NCBI GenBank assembly: GCA_014654705.1
Contig: JACVZY010000048.1
Location: forward strand, 1-46,919
Direction: 5' to 3'
Length of the DNA: 46,919 nt
From: Ignavibacteria bacterium
GTDB taxonomy: Bacteria; Bacteroidota; Ignavibacteria; Kapaibacteriales; UBA4661
Below are positions 1-10,100 of the stretch, one piece after another. Numbering within the stretch: position 1 is the stretch's first letter; each line of letters begins with the position of its first letter. Position numbers and translations under genes: made by a program. The notes below the pieces were generated by a model. The model did no database searches and was not told where the DNA came from. It saw nothing but the letters and a program-made list of their open reading frames with translations.

Positions 1-51
1 GGTACTTGTTCGTTTTGGGCATGAAGTTTGGCTATATTTGCGCTCTTGAGC
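1..51. repeat. Terminal direct repeat (circular overlap), left copy
   Basis: These 51 bases are identical to the last 51 bases of the window. The reading frame that runs off the right end continues without a break from here to a stop at 168-170. An exact overlap of this short fixed length is typical of an assembler's k-mer overlap at the closure of a circular contig, so one copy should be dropped (true length about 46,868 bp). A genuine short terminal redundancy of a linear molecule is the alternative. Confidence 0.93.
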
Positions 52-170
52 AAGGCTGGAAATTGCACGTGCAGCCGATTGTGCGCGATGAAGAATTGCA
101 AGAACGCATGAAAGACACAGCACAAATGTTTTGGGAAAATCACATTGAACCCCGCACACCACCTGAATAG
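1..170 (+). CDS. YqaJ-like recombination exonuclease, C-terminal part (continues from 46469)
   Basis: This is the 3' end of the gene that starts at 46469 and crosses the circular junction. Joined, the protein is 189 residues. This part holds the last stretch, starting around the Tyr-Leu-Phe-Val-Leu-Gly strand that follows the EIK active-site motif, and ends at TAG 168-170. The stop codon sits in the loop of a strong hairpin that looks like a terminator. The function is described under the N-terminal part. Confidence 0.85.
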   Translation, partial: YLFVLGMKFGYICALEQGWKLHVQPIVRDEELQERMKDTAQMFWENHIEPRTPPE

Positions 171-195
171 CAGGTGGTGTGCGGGGATTTTTTTT
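150..195 (+). terminator. Intrinsic terminator of the YqaJ-like gene
   Basis: A perfect 16-bp GC-rich stem (150-165 with 171-186) with a 5-base loop is followed by eight T residues (188-195). The TAG stop of the YqaJ-like gene lies at the loop and start of the right arm. It closes the plus-strand gene run before the convergent minus-strand CBASS operon, whose last stop is at 218. In the minus direction there is no T tract, so it probably terminates only rightward transcription. Confidence 0.9.
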
Positions 196-217
196 GTGTG
201 ATGATGAACGTATTCTG

Positions 218-901
218 CTATTTTCCGATACGATCATCGCCGACCTGCAAAGAACTACCGTCGGATGTTGGAGAAGAAGAGGGACTTGGTTCGGTAGATT
301 GAGGAGTAAGAGGCAGTATTGTGTTATGTAGAGCCGAAGGTAAAAACTTATCTATTTCATTATCGGTAAATGTTAGCTCCTGCTGATTTTTGAGCGAGTT
401 TTGTGCACTTTTGTATGCTTTTTTCAATGTTCTAGGAGCAATGGTATATACCGAGCTTGATAGCACTTGAAGCTCATCACGCTTAACTTTCAAAGTGTTC
501 ATATCCAATAGTCCTGCACGAGTATCCGTCAAAAGAGAAAGATATTTTTCGCGTATTTCCCATAATTTTGCAGCTACGTCTCTATGAGTGTCTCCGATAC
601 GTCCGGGGTCAAAATCTTTGAAATACACGTTTAGCCCAAAAGACAACGCCGAGAGAACTGCAGATACAATACCAGTGATTTCGTTTTTCCCTAATACAGA
701 AACAATAATACCAGTTGTTGAAAGTGCTGAAAAAACGATTTGTAATATTTTTAATCCATTTGATCGACTGAAATAAATATCCGCACATTTTTCATGTGTT
801 TTGTGCGAATATACTGCCCGACCAAAACATTCTCGAATTTGTGATTCAAAAATTTGTAATTTTCTTTGCTCAACTTCAGGTGTTGGGGAAAGCACTTCCA
901 T
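218..901 (-). CDS. SLATT-type two-helix membrane effector (CBASS effector)
   Basis: A 227-residue protein with two adjacent hydrophobic helices (about 51-71 and 75-94) joined by a very short charged turn. A soluble helical N-terminus and a long helical C-terminus follow the SLATT plan (SMODS and SLOG-associating two-transmembrane effector). In characterised CBASS operons such proteins are thought to form pores or disrupt the inner membrane when they bind the cyclic oligonucleotide made by the partner synthase. The partner is immediately upstream: the ATG at 899-901 lies 26 bp inside the CD-NTase gene and has a GGAGAG Shine-Dalgarno sequence within it, which indicates translational coupling. 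The last 30 residues are Ser/Thr/Pro-rich. The exact SLATT subfamily cannot be told by eye. Base composition is AT-rich compared with the YqaJ and lipoprotein genes on either side. Confidence 0.8.
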   Translation of the reverse strand: MEVLSPTPEVEQRKLQIFESQIRECFGRAVYSHKTHEKCADIYFSRSNGLKILQIVFSALSTTGIIVSVLGKNEITGIVSAVLSALSFGLNVYFKDFDPGRIGDTHRDVAAKLWEIREKYLSLLTDTRAGLLDMNTLKVKRDELQVLSSSVYTIAPRTLKKAYKSAQNSLKNQQELTFTDNEIDKFLPSALHNTILPLTPQSTEPSPSSSPTSDGSSLQVGDDRIGK

Positions 902-1760
902 AGATTTCTCTCCATTTTTGGTTAGCAGACCATTCGTAAGAATTTTTTTCGTATTCTATTGCTTCTAAAGCTAGATTATAGGCTTTTTTTGCTTTTGCTT
1001 CAAAGTTGCCTTGACGGTAAATAAGTTGATTACTTCCAATAGCATTCCACTGACTTCTAGCCGGATTTTGATTTGCAAGAAATTCCATGAAATCGCGTGT
1101 CATCCAATCATAGTAGAGATTTGATTTTTTATTATGTTTCCAAGTTGATAAAAATGCAATTGCTAAAGTGTCAATATGAAGCCCGCCAATTGGGACAGCA
1201 CAATTACTTTTCCAAGCACGGGTCATTTTACAAAGGTGTTTTACGTTGCCGTTAAATTCTGTATCATAGTCAGCTATCGCTTGAATTTCCGGTCTAGGAT
1301 TTGTTATTCTCCAATAGCCACCACCATTTGTATCTGGAAATGTGAAGCTAGAATCATCATTCTCAAATGCCGGAACAACCTCAAAGAAAGTGTCATCTGA
1401 AAAACTACAAGCTACAACTTGTCCATCAGCACCAATGTTGGTATTGGGATAGGTTGTTGATAGGGATTGTCTCACTCTTTGAAGAAGAGCAGATTGACCA
1501 TTACTTGTATAACCATTATAAATAGCATAGTAGTAAGACGGAAGCACGAATATAAAATCAATATCGCTACATCCGTTAATTGCCGTCTTGCGCCCATAAG
1601 AACCTACATACAGACTATGTAAGGTTTCCGAGTCAGTTTCCCAAAAGTCCTTGTTTAGTCTTTTTGTAATAGCCTTATATCGCGTAGAAATATCTGAACG
1701 AATACTCGTTGAAATTGTCAAATTACCGCAAAACGTGCTAAATTTAGTTGCAATGCTCAT
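876..1760 (-). CDS. CD-NTase (cGAS/DncV-like nucleotidyltransferase) of a CBASS operon
   Basis: A 294-residue SMODS-class nucleotidyltransferase. It has the polymerase-beta-fold signature: Gly-Ser at G53-S54 (GSYGRKT), a metal-binding pair D66/D68 (SDIDFIFVLP) and a third acid E127 in FFEVVPAF. The third acid is Glu rather than the commoner Asp. The C-terminal half is helical with Trp-rich patches, as in the OAS-like second lobe. In CBASS this enzyme makes a cyclic di- or trinucleotide after phage infection. The start was set at ATG 1758-1760, which gives the family length. The open frame extends 60 codons upstream, but that part overlaps the lipoprotein gene, is basic and looks non-coding. 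It lies 19 bp after the lipoprotein stop and overlaps the SLATT effector gene by 26 bp. No E1/E2, JAB, HORMA or TRIP13 partner is present, so this is a minimal (type I-like) CBASS. Confidence 0.88.
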   Translation of the reverse strand: MSIATKFSTFCGNLTISTSIRSDISTRYKAITKRLNKDFWETDSETLHSLYVGSYGRKTAINGCSDIDFIFVLPSYYYAIYNGYTSNGQSALLQRVRQSLSTTYPNTNIGADGQVVACSFSDDTFFEVVPAFENDDSSFTFPDTNGGGYWRITNPRPEIQAIADYDTEFNGNVKHLCKMTRAWKSNCAVPIGGLHIDTLAIAFLSTWKHNKKSNLYYDWMTRDFMEFLANQNPARSQWNAIGSNQLIYRQGNFEAKAKKAYNLALEAIEYEKNSYEWSANQKWREIYGSAFPNT

Positions 1761-1779
1761 AATTTTAGTAAAGAAGTAA

Positions 1780-2547
1780 TTATTTTTGACGTAGTTTTTC
1801 CACCACCGCTTGATTCTCCACCGAATGCGCCCGCCCCCAACCAAGCGGCAATACCGCCCGTGTTTCAGCATCATCTCTGCGACCAAAATCATTGACCATG
1901 CGCCCGGAAGTCTTGGCAACAACGTAGGGACTTGCTCCATTAACTTGTGCCGAAGCGTTGGTATTCACAAGATTCGTGAGATTCAAACTATCCAGTTTCG
2001 AGCGGCTGATACCAACGGCAAACGCATGAATACAGCCGCTTGTGCCAGAAAATTGTTCATTGTTGCGCCGGAGCATGAGCAAATCTTCATTGCCGATGTT
2101 GTAGAGATTCATCGTACCGCTTCGTGCGGGGGTAAACGCATCGGTATTACGCAAACCCGCCGTGATAAGCGTGTCGCCGTAAGAGCGTGGTGCGTCGGTT
2201 GTCCATGATAACACCAGAAATGTTCCACCGCGAAGGTTGCTCCACAATCCGTAGGACGCATTAAACACAAACCCGCCACCATTATCAAAAACACCATCCG
2301 AACTTTGCGGTGAAAAGTCTTTGAGCATGATACCCCGCGCATCCAACGCCTTTTGTGTAACGAGCAGTTCAACAGTATCGCCTTCGGCAGTACCCGCTTG
2401 CCGAATCCAAAAACCGTTGGTGTATTTATTGATGACGATACCCAAATTTTCGGGTGGTGTTGGTTGTACGACTTCCGGAGCCGGAGGGCAGCCACCGAAA
2501 GTGAGACCAAAAAGCAATACGCAAGCTATGCGAAGGTACTGAGCCAT
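1780..2547 (-). CDS. Putative outer-surface lipoprotein with lamin-tail-like domain
   Basis: A 255-residue protein that starts with a basic-hydrophobic signal peptide ending in a lipobox-like Phe-Gly-Gly-Cys at C20, followed by Pro-rich residues. The mature part (about 33-235) is predicted beta-rich: a VINKY strand, a DTVELLV strand, a GIMLKDFS turn and a TFLVLSW strand. This order resembles lamin-tail (LTD) domains of secreted FCB-group proteins, but the resemblance is by eye only. It lies between the response regulator (183 bp upstream) and the CD-NTase gene (19 bp downstream), on the same strand. It has higher GC than the CBASS genes, so the CBASS pair was probably inserted behind it. A functional link to CBASS is not shown. 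Confidence 0.7.
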   Translation of the reverse strand: MAQYLRIACVLLFGLTFGGCPPAPEVVQPTPPENLGIVINKYTNGFWIRQAGTAEGDTVELLVTQKALDARGIMLKDFSPQSSDGVFDNGGGFVFNASYGLWSNLRGGTFLVLSWTTDAPRSYGDTLITAGLRNTDAFTPARSGTMNLYNIGNEDLLMLRRNNEQFSGTSGCIHAFAVGISRSKLDSLNLTNLVNTNASAQVNGASPYVVAKTSGRMVNDFGRRDDAETRAVLPLGWGRAHSVENQAVVEKLRQK

Positions 2548-2730
2548 GATGTTCAGGAAAAGGAGAAAATAATTTCCAATACCTGCGCAACATACATTCC
2601 CTCCTCTACCAAAGTCAAGAAGTCTTTAGTAAAGCAGCCCATTATTTTGTGGGAGCAATATTTTTAGTAGATAGTTATTGGTACGCTTGCTTTTTGTTTT
2701 CGTTTGACAGTTCTACGATATAGGGCATTT

Positions 2731-3588
2731 TCATTCCTTCAGAGACCGCAAATACAGCAGGACATTCTTTTTGTATATCCCCTCCGCCTCATGTTCTGTG
2801 CCGTCCGGCAGTCTGACCGTCGCATTCTGCGTTCCCCATTGCTCCAGCCGACAATGCGCAGGATGAATGACCAATGACCGTGAGATACGCATAAAACCAT
2901 GCGCCGCAAGTCTTTCGTGATACTGCTTCAAGGGTTTGGCATCGGTCAAGGGCGATTGGTTTTTGCGATGAATGACCGTGTACCCTTCCAATGCCACACA
3001 ATGCGTAATCTCACGGATAAGAACCGTTTGGAGTGATTGCCCCTTGCCATCAGCAAAACGAATGGTGATACTTGCGGGTGCTTCGTCGGTGTGCTGCACA
3101 GGTAACATACCGTTCTTGTATTGCTCTTCTAAACGGGCTTGTATCTGCTCGGTCAAGCGCCGTTCGGTTTCTTCGCGGTCGAGGATATTTCTAATACCCA
3201 ACTCAATCCCTTTCTTGAAATTATCCGCCAAAATCGGTTTGTCAATAAAGCCCACCGCACCGTAGTCAATGGTTTGCCGCAAGTATTTATCAAAGTTGGT
3301 GATGAACACCACCGTAAAAGTTTTCCGCTCTTCGGCAAGGCGATCCAGCACATCGAACCCCGTTCCGGTCATCAGTTCAATATCTAACAACACCAGTTGT
3401 GGTTTGACTTGCTGGATAAGAGCAACACTATCATCCACATCAAAACCTTCACCAACGATGCTGATACGTCCGGCAAAGTGTCGGTGTAAGTGAATACTGA
3501 CAAGCTCACGAATGTTGCTGCTGTCTTCAATAATGACGGTACGCACAGGCGCATGAGGACGTGCAGAGGAAGAAAGCATAATCACCAT
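2731..3588 (-). CDS. LytTR-family response regulator
   Basis: A 285-residue two-domain regulator. The receiver domain (about 15-135) has the acidic pair E21/D22, the phospho-acceptor D69 in LLDIEL, a Thr/Asn at the end of strand 4 (FITN) and the conserved Lys in IDKPI. A short coiled linker leads to a LytTR DNA-binding domain (about 170-285), with the sequence around CVALEGYTVIHRK and FMRISRSLVIHPAH. Such regulators usually pair with a LytS/YehU-type sensor kinase; none is encoded here, so the partner would be chromosomal. The gene is divergent from the giant surface-protein gene across a 571-bp gap and upstream of the lipoprotein/CBASS genes, so both directions are possible targets. The start is ATG 3586-3588; ATG 3577-3579 is an alternative. 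Confidence 0.9.
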   Translation of the reverse strand: MVIMLSSSARPHAPVRTVIIEDSSNIRELVSIHLHRHFAGRISIVGEGFDVDDSVALIQQVKPQLVLLDIELMTGTGFDVLDRLAEERKTFTVVFITNFDKYLRQTIDYGAVGFIDKPILADNFKKGIELGIRNILDREETERRLTEQIQARLEEQYKNGMLPVQHTDEAPASITIRFADGKGQSLQTVLIREITHCVALEGYTVIHRKNQSPLTDAKPLKQYHERLAAHGFMRISRSLVIHPAHCRLEQWGTQNATVRLPDGTEHEAEGIYKKNVLLYLRSLKE

Positions 3589-4159
3589 CTAATAAAAAGG
3601 AGAAACAAAAAAGAGACGTAGATTGAAGAGGTTTTCAAGAAAAAGGAGCGTTCCCAAAAAGGGTTTTGGTAAAAAACAAGTCGCGTACAAAATACTCACA
3701 AATAAATTCACTCCCACAAAATAAATGCCCCTGCTCACCAAAGAAATATTGCATCCGATAAAAAAGGCGTGTAGTTTTGCCCCCGATACTATGCGCCTGT
3801 CGTATAATCTTCACAGCGCACAGTATTGTGATAGTTTTGCCAAATCATTTGACCTGCCGTTTTGAATATATTTCGATGTGCTAAAAACGGGTTTCACCCA
3901 AGGTCTCTTGTTGCCGTACCCCGGTGACCAACTTTGCTCTCTGGTACAATTCTGAGCATTGAGCGTAAAGCTAAAAACAGCGTCATGCTGAAAAAAGCAT
4001 ACCACTCAAGCCAAACCACCCACGTTTTACCGTACCAAATTCTGTGATGTCCATTTTGGACACTACACGGATGCTCTATGTCGCGCAGTGTTTCTGCATG
4101 ACTGGAACATCCCTTGACAACGCAACTAATTTCATTTTTCATTTGTTCACACTGTTGTT
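3589..4159. other. Divergent intergenic region, 571 bp
   Basis: No convincing gene lies between the response regulator (minus) and the giant surface-protein gene (plus). It holds at least one Bacteroidota-type promoter directed at the giant gene, and a second TAGTTTTG box at 3832-3839 without a well-placed upstream element. A transcript from the first promoter would have a leader of about 370 nt. No riboswitch or obvious hairpin was recognised. Confidence 0.5.
3749..3779 (+). promoter_or_regulatory. Bacteroidota-type promoter upstream of the giant surface-protein gene
   Basis: TTG at 3749-3751, a 20-bp spacer, then TAGTTTTG at 3772-3779, which matches the TAnnTTTG -7 box with a normal spacer for this phylum. 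Expected transcription start is about 3785, about 375 bases ahead of the ATG at 4160. The -33 box is only TTG, so this is a moderate call. Confidence 0.45.
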
Positions 4160-7100
4160 ATGACTGTTTTGCTTCGCCGTTTTTACGCTACCCTCCTTGT
4201 TCTCTGCGCCCTAAGCGCAAGCCCTCTCCTCGCTCAATCCGGCGCTAATGCGCCCGACCGCATTGTCTCCCCTGTCCGCACCGACTTACCCGGACGTACC
4301 GTCTGGGCATTCGCCACGACCGGAACGGGAACCAATATCACCACCTTTGCCGCCACCGATAAAGGTTTGTACAAATCCAGTGGCGGCGTTTGGACGCTGA
4401 CGACGCTCGACAAACAAAGCGTCTATGCGGTGAAGTCGCGCCGCGTGGGAAACGTCACGACGCTCCTAGTCGGCACCGACAAAGGCGTTTTGCGTTCTAC
4501 CGATGGCGGTAACACGTGGGTTAGTCCTGAAGTGACGACCGGAACAGTCTCCACTTCCAATATCGTTGCGCTCAAAAAAGTGTTCGATATTGAGGTTGTG
4601 CAACCCGGCAATGGCAACGGGAGCGGCAATGCGAGCGTGTGGTTCGCAGCAACAGACAAAGGTGTCTATCGCTCCACTAACGACGGGCGCTCATGGTCAC
4701 TGGTGAACATTGACCGCACGGCGGATAACAACGAAGTGCGCGGTATCACCGTGGACGGCAACACAATTATCGTCAACCTCTGGCGTGAAGGTCTGTGGCG
4801 TTCGACGAACAACGGTAACTCGTGGACGAAGCTGAGTGTTGCGGGCGAAACGGCACTGTGCCGCGCTGTTCACGCACAGCAAGGAACCAATGCAACCGTT
4901 TGGCTTGCAGGTTCAGTGAGCGGAAATATCTGGCGCTCGACGAACAACGGCAACTCGTGGACACGAGTGTATCAAGGCACAAGCGCAGCACGGAGTATTG
5001 TCGCAAGTTCCCTTAGTCAAGCGGGTATTGATGCGTTTACGGGTTGGGAACGTCCCGGTACGCTTGGAGAACGCTGGATATATCTTTTTGCTACCACTCC
5101 AACGGGGATTGCCTATTCCTTGAATGAGGGTCTTTCTTGGAAGTTATCGCGTACTCCATCGTCTGAGAAGGCAGTTTCACTGGTGGCGTGGAATAATAAA
5201 CTTTTTGTTGGTACCGAAGCAGAGCGATCTATCGGTAGCGCAGTTAAAGAAGGTGCGCAATTACAAAATACTACCGGCGGTACGAATGAATATGATGCTA
5301 CCTGTACCGATGGTTGTAGTGGAGGAGGCTCCGGTAGTGGAAGCAATAATACTGCGGTTATCGGTGCTCCGGTTTTGACACGTACCGCACCGAGGATTTA
5401 TCTTACTCCAAGCACTACGAGTCCCGGTAACTATTCTATTGCCGAGCAGCTACAGGTCTATGGAAGCGGTATCTTTGAGATTGGTGGATTTCCTCTTGAT
5501 GCAACAGTGACACGGGCATCTACCGGGCAAGTATTAACACGGGGAATTTTTTACGGTATTGGTGATTTCTCAGCAAATGGTGGAGGATGGTTCAATGGTG
5601 AACAATATGGGACATTTTCATTCTCTACGGCACTTCCTTCTGATAACTATGGGATACAAATACGCAATATCTCAGGTTTATCGAATACAATTTTTTTCGC
5701 TGTTGGTCCGAGTTTTGACGACCTCACATTCACTGGAGCTTCTGCAAATAGTAATATTGCCTCATCACCAGTAACTATGGTTATTAGCGGTACAGGTATT
5801 GATCAGTGGACACAGCTCCTCATAGACAATCAAACGCCTCAAAACATTGTATATACCTACCGTAACCCCAATGGGTACTCAATGACCGTGACATTTGTTG
5901 CTCCGTCTGACGGTGGTAATCATACTCTTACTCTCCAACGCGGAACAAGTACGACGCAAAGTCGAACATGGACAATTGCTTCCCCCATTCCCGCACTTTC
6001 TTCCGTCACCACCGACCCCTCGCCCGCTCGTGTCGGACAAACCGCTACCATGACCATCGGTGGGCAAAAATTCGCTGCCGATGCACAAGTGCGTATTTAT
6101 GGTCCGAACAACACCGTCACGACCTATAACCCGACCACGCGCACAGGGACAACGGGCATGACCGTGAGCTTCACACCGCCCACCACGCCCGGCGTGTATG
6201 CGGTGGATGTGGTCAATCCCGGTGCGTCCTCACCCTCCGAGCAAACGACCTATATGGTTGCTTATCCCGCTCCTACGCTGACAGCAATTGCGCCCACGCG
6301 CGTCATCCAAAATCTTTCGGCGACACTTTCGCTCACGGGAACAGGGATTCTAACAGGCGTGACAGAGTTCGGACTTTCTTCCGGTCTGAGCAGCACCCTG
6401 AACGGTGCAAATATCACCTTCACTGCACCCGCAAAAGGTACCTACTCAGCAAGCCTGAGTAATCCCACCACCTACGGCGGTGGCGGTACGGCAACCTTGA
6501 GTAACGCCCTCACGGTCGTCGCACCCAATCCCGCGCCCGCAAGCCTAACATTGGATTCGACACGCCTTTTGGTGAATGATGGTGTGCGCACACTGACGCT
6601 CACGGGAACAGGATTTCTCACGGGTTCCAACAGCGACGATAACGCCCGCACAACCGTCACGCTGGATGGTGCAAGCATCACGCCGCAAAGCATCAATGCC
6701 ACGCAAATCATCCTCAATGTTCCGACTGCGGGAACAAATGCAGGCAACCATACCATTGCCCTCACCAATCCTGCCGTGTTCAGCATGGCTTCGGGCGGTG
6801 GCGGTACGGCAAACACGACGTACAGCGTTGCATTCCCACAGCCGACCTTGACCTCACTCGATGCCGACAGCCTCGACCTCAATATCGGCACAAGCCCGCA
6901 AACACTGACGCTCACAGGAACAGGTTTCGTGAATGCAAGCCGCGTCTTTGCCGGAGCGCGTGAGTTGACGGTGAGCAGTCGTACAGCCACATCGCTTGTC
7001 ATCACGATTCCGGCAGGATTCTTCACCGAACCGACGACGGTTGCCGTGCGGGTGGATAATCCCGTTACCTCCGGCGTTACGCCTGCGGACGGTGGTAGTT

Positions 7101-10100
7101 CCGCCACGAAAACGCTCACCATCAAGAACCTTCTTCCAACGCTCACAAGTATTACCCCCGCACCAGTCATAGCGGGCGAAAACGCAACACTCACGCTCGC
7201 GGGAAGTAATTTTATTCAGAATACGTCTCAGGTGTTCGCTGGAATAACGGCGCTCACTACCACGGTTTCCTCAGCAAACAGCCTCACGGCAACGCTTCCC
7301 GCATCACTCGTTGCAGATATTGGCACCCTTTCGCTCACGGTACGCAACACCTTTGGCACGGACATCAAAACCTCGTTGCCCCAAAGTCTGCGCGTTATCC
7401 ATCCTACGCCCGAAGTGACCAGTCTTGCGCCCGTTACCATTCCTGCCTTTGATAGTACCCAAACACTAACCATAAGCGGTGCGAAGTTTGCAGCCGCATC
7501 CATGGTACCGACCCGTGCGCGGGTTGTCTGGAGCAAAAATGGTGTCGAAACGCCGCTTGCGCTTCTGCCCAATCCCACCGCAACACAACTCCGCGTGACG
7601 GTTCCGGCTTCCCTCTTAACCGAACTTGGCAGCGTAACCGTGCGTGTCCAAAATGTGGATTCTGCCGATGCACAAGGAGGACCTTCGGCAAGTTCAACGC
7701 TGACCATTATTCCGCCGCGTCCTGTGGTGACCAGCGTTATGCCAAATAGCGCGACCGCAGGTGCGGGCGCGGTGACCGTCACCATCACAGGCGCGAAGTT
7801 CATTTCTTCGGGCTTGAGTATCCTTATTCGCAACGCACAAAATGGTTTTGTGCGCGGACTACTGAATCCGACCTTTACCAGCAATACCAGCGTTAGCGGC
7901 ATGATTCCGGCGGACGTGGTAACGCTTGCGGGTAATTATACCATCACCGTTGTTAATGCGGCAAACGCTAGTGGTCAAGGCGGTGGCGAATCTACCACCT
8001 CCGCACCGTTCACCATTCTGAACCCTGCGCCGACCATTTCGAGCCTTACGCCTAATCCTGCAACGGTGTTCGCGCCGTTCACCCTTGATGTACAAGGAAC
8101 GGGCTTTGTCAGTGGTGCAACCTCGGTCACGGTGGATGGACAAGTATTCACGCCCGCAAGCGTAACCGTCCTCAGTTCCGTGCGCCTCACCGTCAATGTT
8201 GCTGCCATCACGAGTGCGAAAAATGCCAGTGTGAGTGTGACGAATCCCAAATTGAATAATCAGGGCGGCGGCACGGCAACAACGACCCTCCCTGTTGTTC
8301 CGCCTGTACCAACCGTGAGCCAAGCACAAGGTAACGCAGGTAGCGGCACACTCACGCGGAATGTAGCTGGAACGCTTACCGTGACAGGAACGGGCTTTGT
8401 TACGGGTGCAGTGATTATTTTCAACGGACAAGACCTCACCACCACCGTTGTTGACCAAACCACGGTTCGTGCGAATGTTGCGGCTTCGGCGTTGCCGACG
8501 CAGGGCGTGTATGCGGTGGCGGTACGCAATCCGCAGTTTGGCGGACAAGGCGGTGGCACAAACTCGCCTGTCGTGGGTGTTACCGTGCAAAATCCTACCC
8601 CGACACTCTCTGGCATCAGTCCCACTGCTGTTACTCGTGGCAATGATGTTAGTATCACGCTCACTGGCAACAATTTCTACGACGGCGCGGTGGCATATCT
8701 GAGTGGTGCGAGCGCTTCTACATTTGCAACAGTGTTTGTCAATAATGGTTCACTGACGTTGAGCATTCCGGCAAGCAGCTTGCCCGTGGCTGGTTCGTAT
8801 TCTATCGCCGTTAAAAATGCTGAACCAACACCCGGATTCTCCGGCACACGGACGCTCACCGTCAACAATCCAGCGCCTGTGCTGAGTTCGCTGTCGGTGA
8901 CAGAAATCGAAGCATATAGCAACGACGTGACGCTCACCGTCACAGGAAGCGGTTTTGAAAACGGACTGTTGGCATGGTGGACACCAACGAGCGGAAATCC
9001 GCCGGGCAGCCGTCAAGCATTGCCCGCGCCCACGAGCGTTAGTGCCAATAGCTGCTCCCTCACGATTCCAGCGACACTGCTCACACGCGCCGGAGCATTC
9101 AGCATCACGCTCGAAAATGTTGCGCCTTCGTTGGGTGCATCCGCTCCTTCCACGTTCACCGTGCTTGACCGCGTTCCCACGCTCACGAGCGTCGCACCGA
9201 ATCCCATTGAAGCCTTATCCGGCAACACGCAAATCACGCTCACGGGCGATTATTTTGCACCGAGCGCCGATGCTCTCTGGAATGGTGAAACCCTGACGCG
9301 CGTGTCGGTGAATCGGACAACATTAGTAGCAACCGTTCCGGCAAGCCGTTTACTGTTGGCTACCGTTGCTCAAATTACTGTGCGCAATCCTGTCTTTGCA
9401 GGACGCGGCGGTGGAACCTCCACACCCGCACAGAATCTTGTCATTACCAATCCAACGCCGCGTTTGACATCGCTTACGCCAGCCTTTACCGTTGCTGTGA
9501 CGAGTGGCACGGGTGCTGTGGTAACGCTCAACGGTACAGGCTTTATGCCGGGCGCACCAATGGTACAGTCATTTGTTGAAATGAGCGTGAGTGATTCTGC
9601 CGGAACACCCTCCGGCGTGTGGTCAGTCGTTCCTTCCACGTACCAATCTTCATCCCGTATTAGTGTATTATTGCCGGATGCACTGTTGCATCAACCTGTG
9701 GTGTTCACGCTGCGCGTGGTCTCACCACAAGTCAACAATCAGGGTGGAGGCACGTCCGAAGAACGCTTATTTACCGTTCGCGCTCCTGTGCCTGTCCTGA
9801 CGCTACTCGTGCCAACGGTCGCCACACTAAACGCCCAAACAGGTGATGTGCTGGTGCGCGTGGAAGGTGCGAATTTTACGAATACCTCGCTTGTGCGCGT
9901 TGCCAATGTACCTGTTCCGACACGGTATCTCAGCCCAACTGCACTCGAAGCAACCGTGCAACGTCCCGCATCGGCATATACCGTGACGGTGAATAATCCG
10001 CCCGTCAACGCTCAAGGCGGCGGCACATCGTCAGGACTGCGCCTTGTGATTGTGAACCCTGTACCGACCCTGACGGCGGTACAGCCCTCAACGCTTGCTT

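Noticed and set aside
1761-1940. 60-codon N-terminal extension of the CD-NTase
   Set aside because: It overlaps the lipoprotein gene and is basic and Trp/Arg-rich unlike the rest; the ATG at 1758-1760 gives the normal family length.
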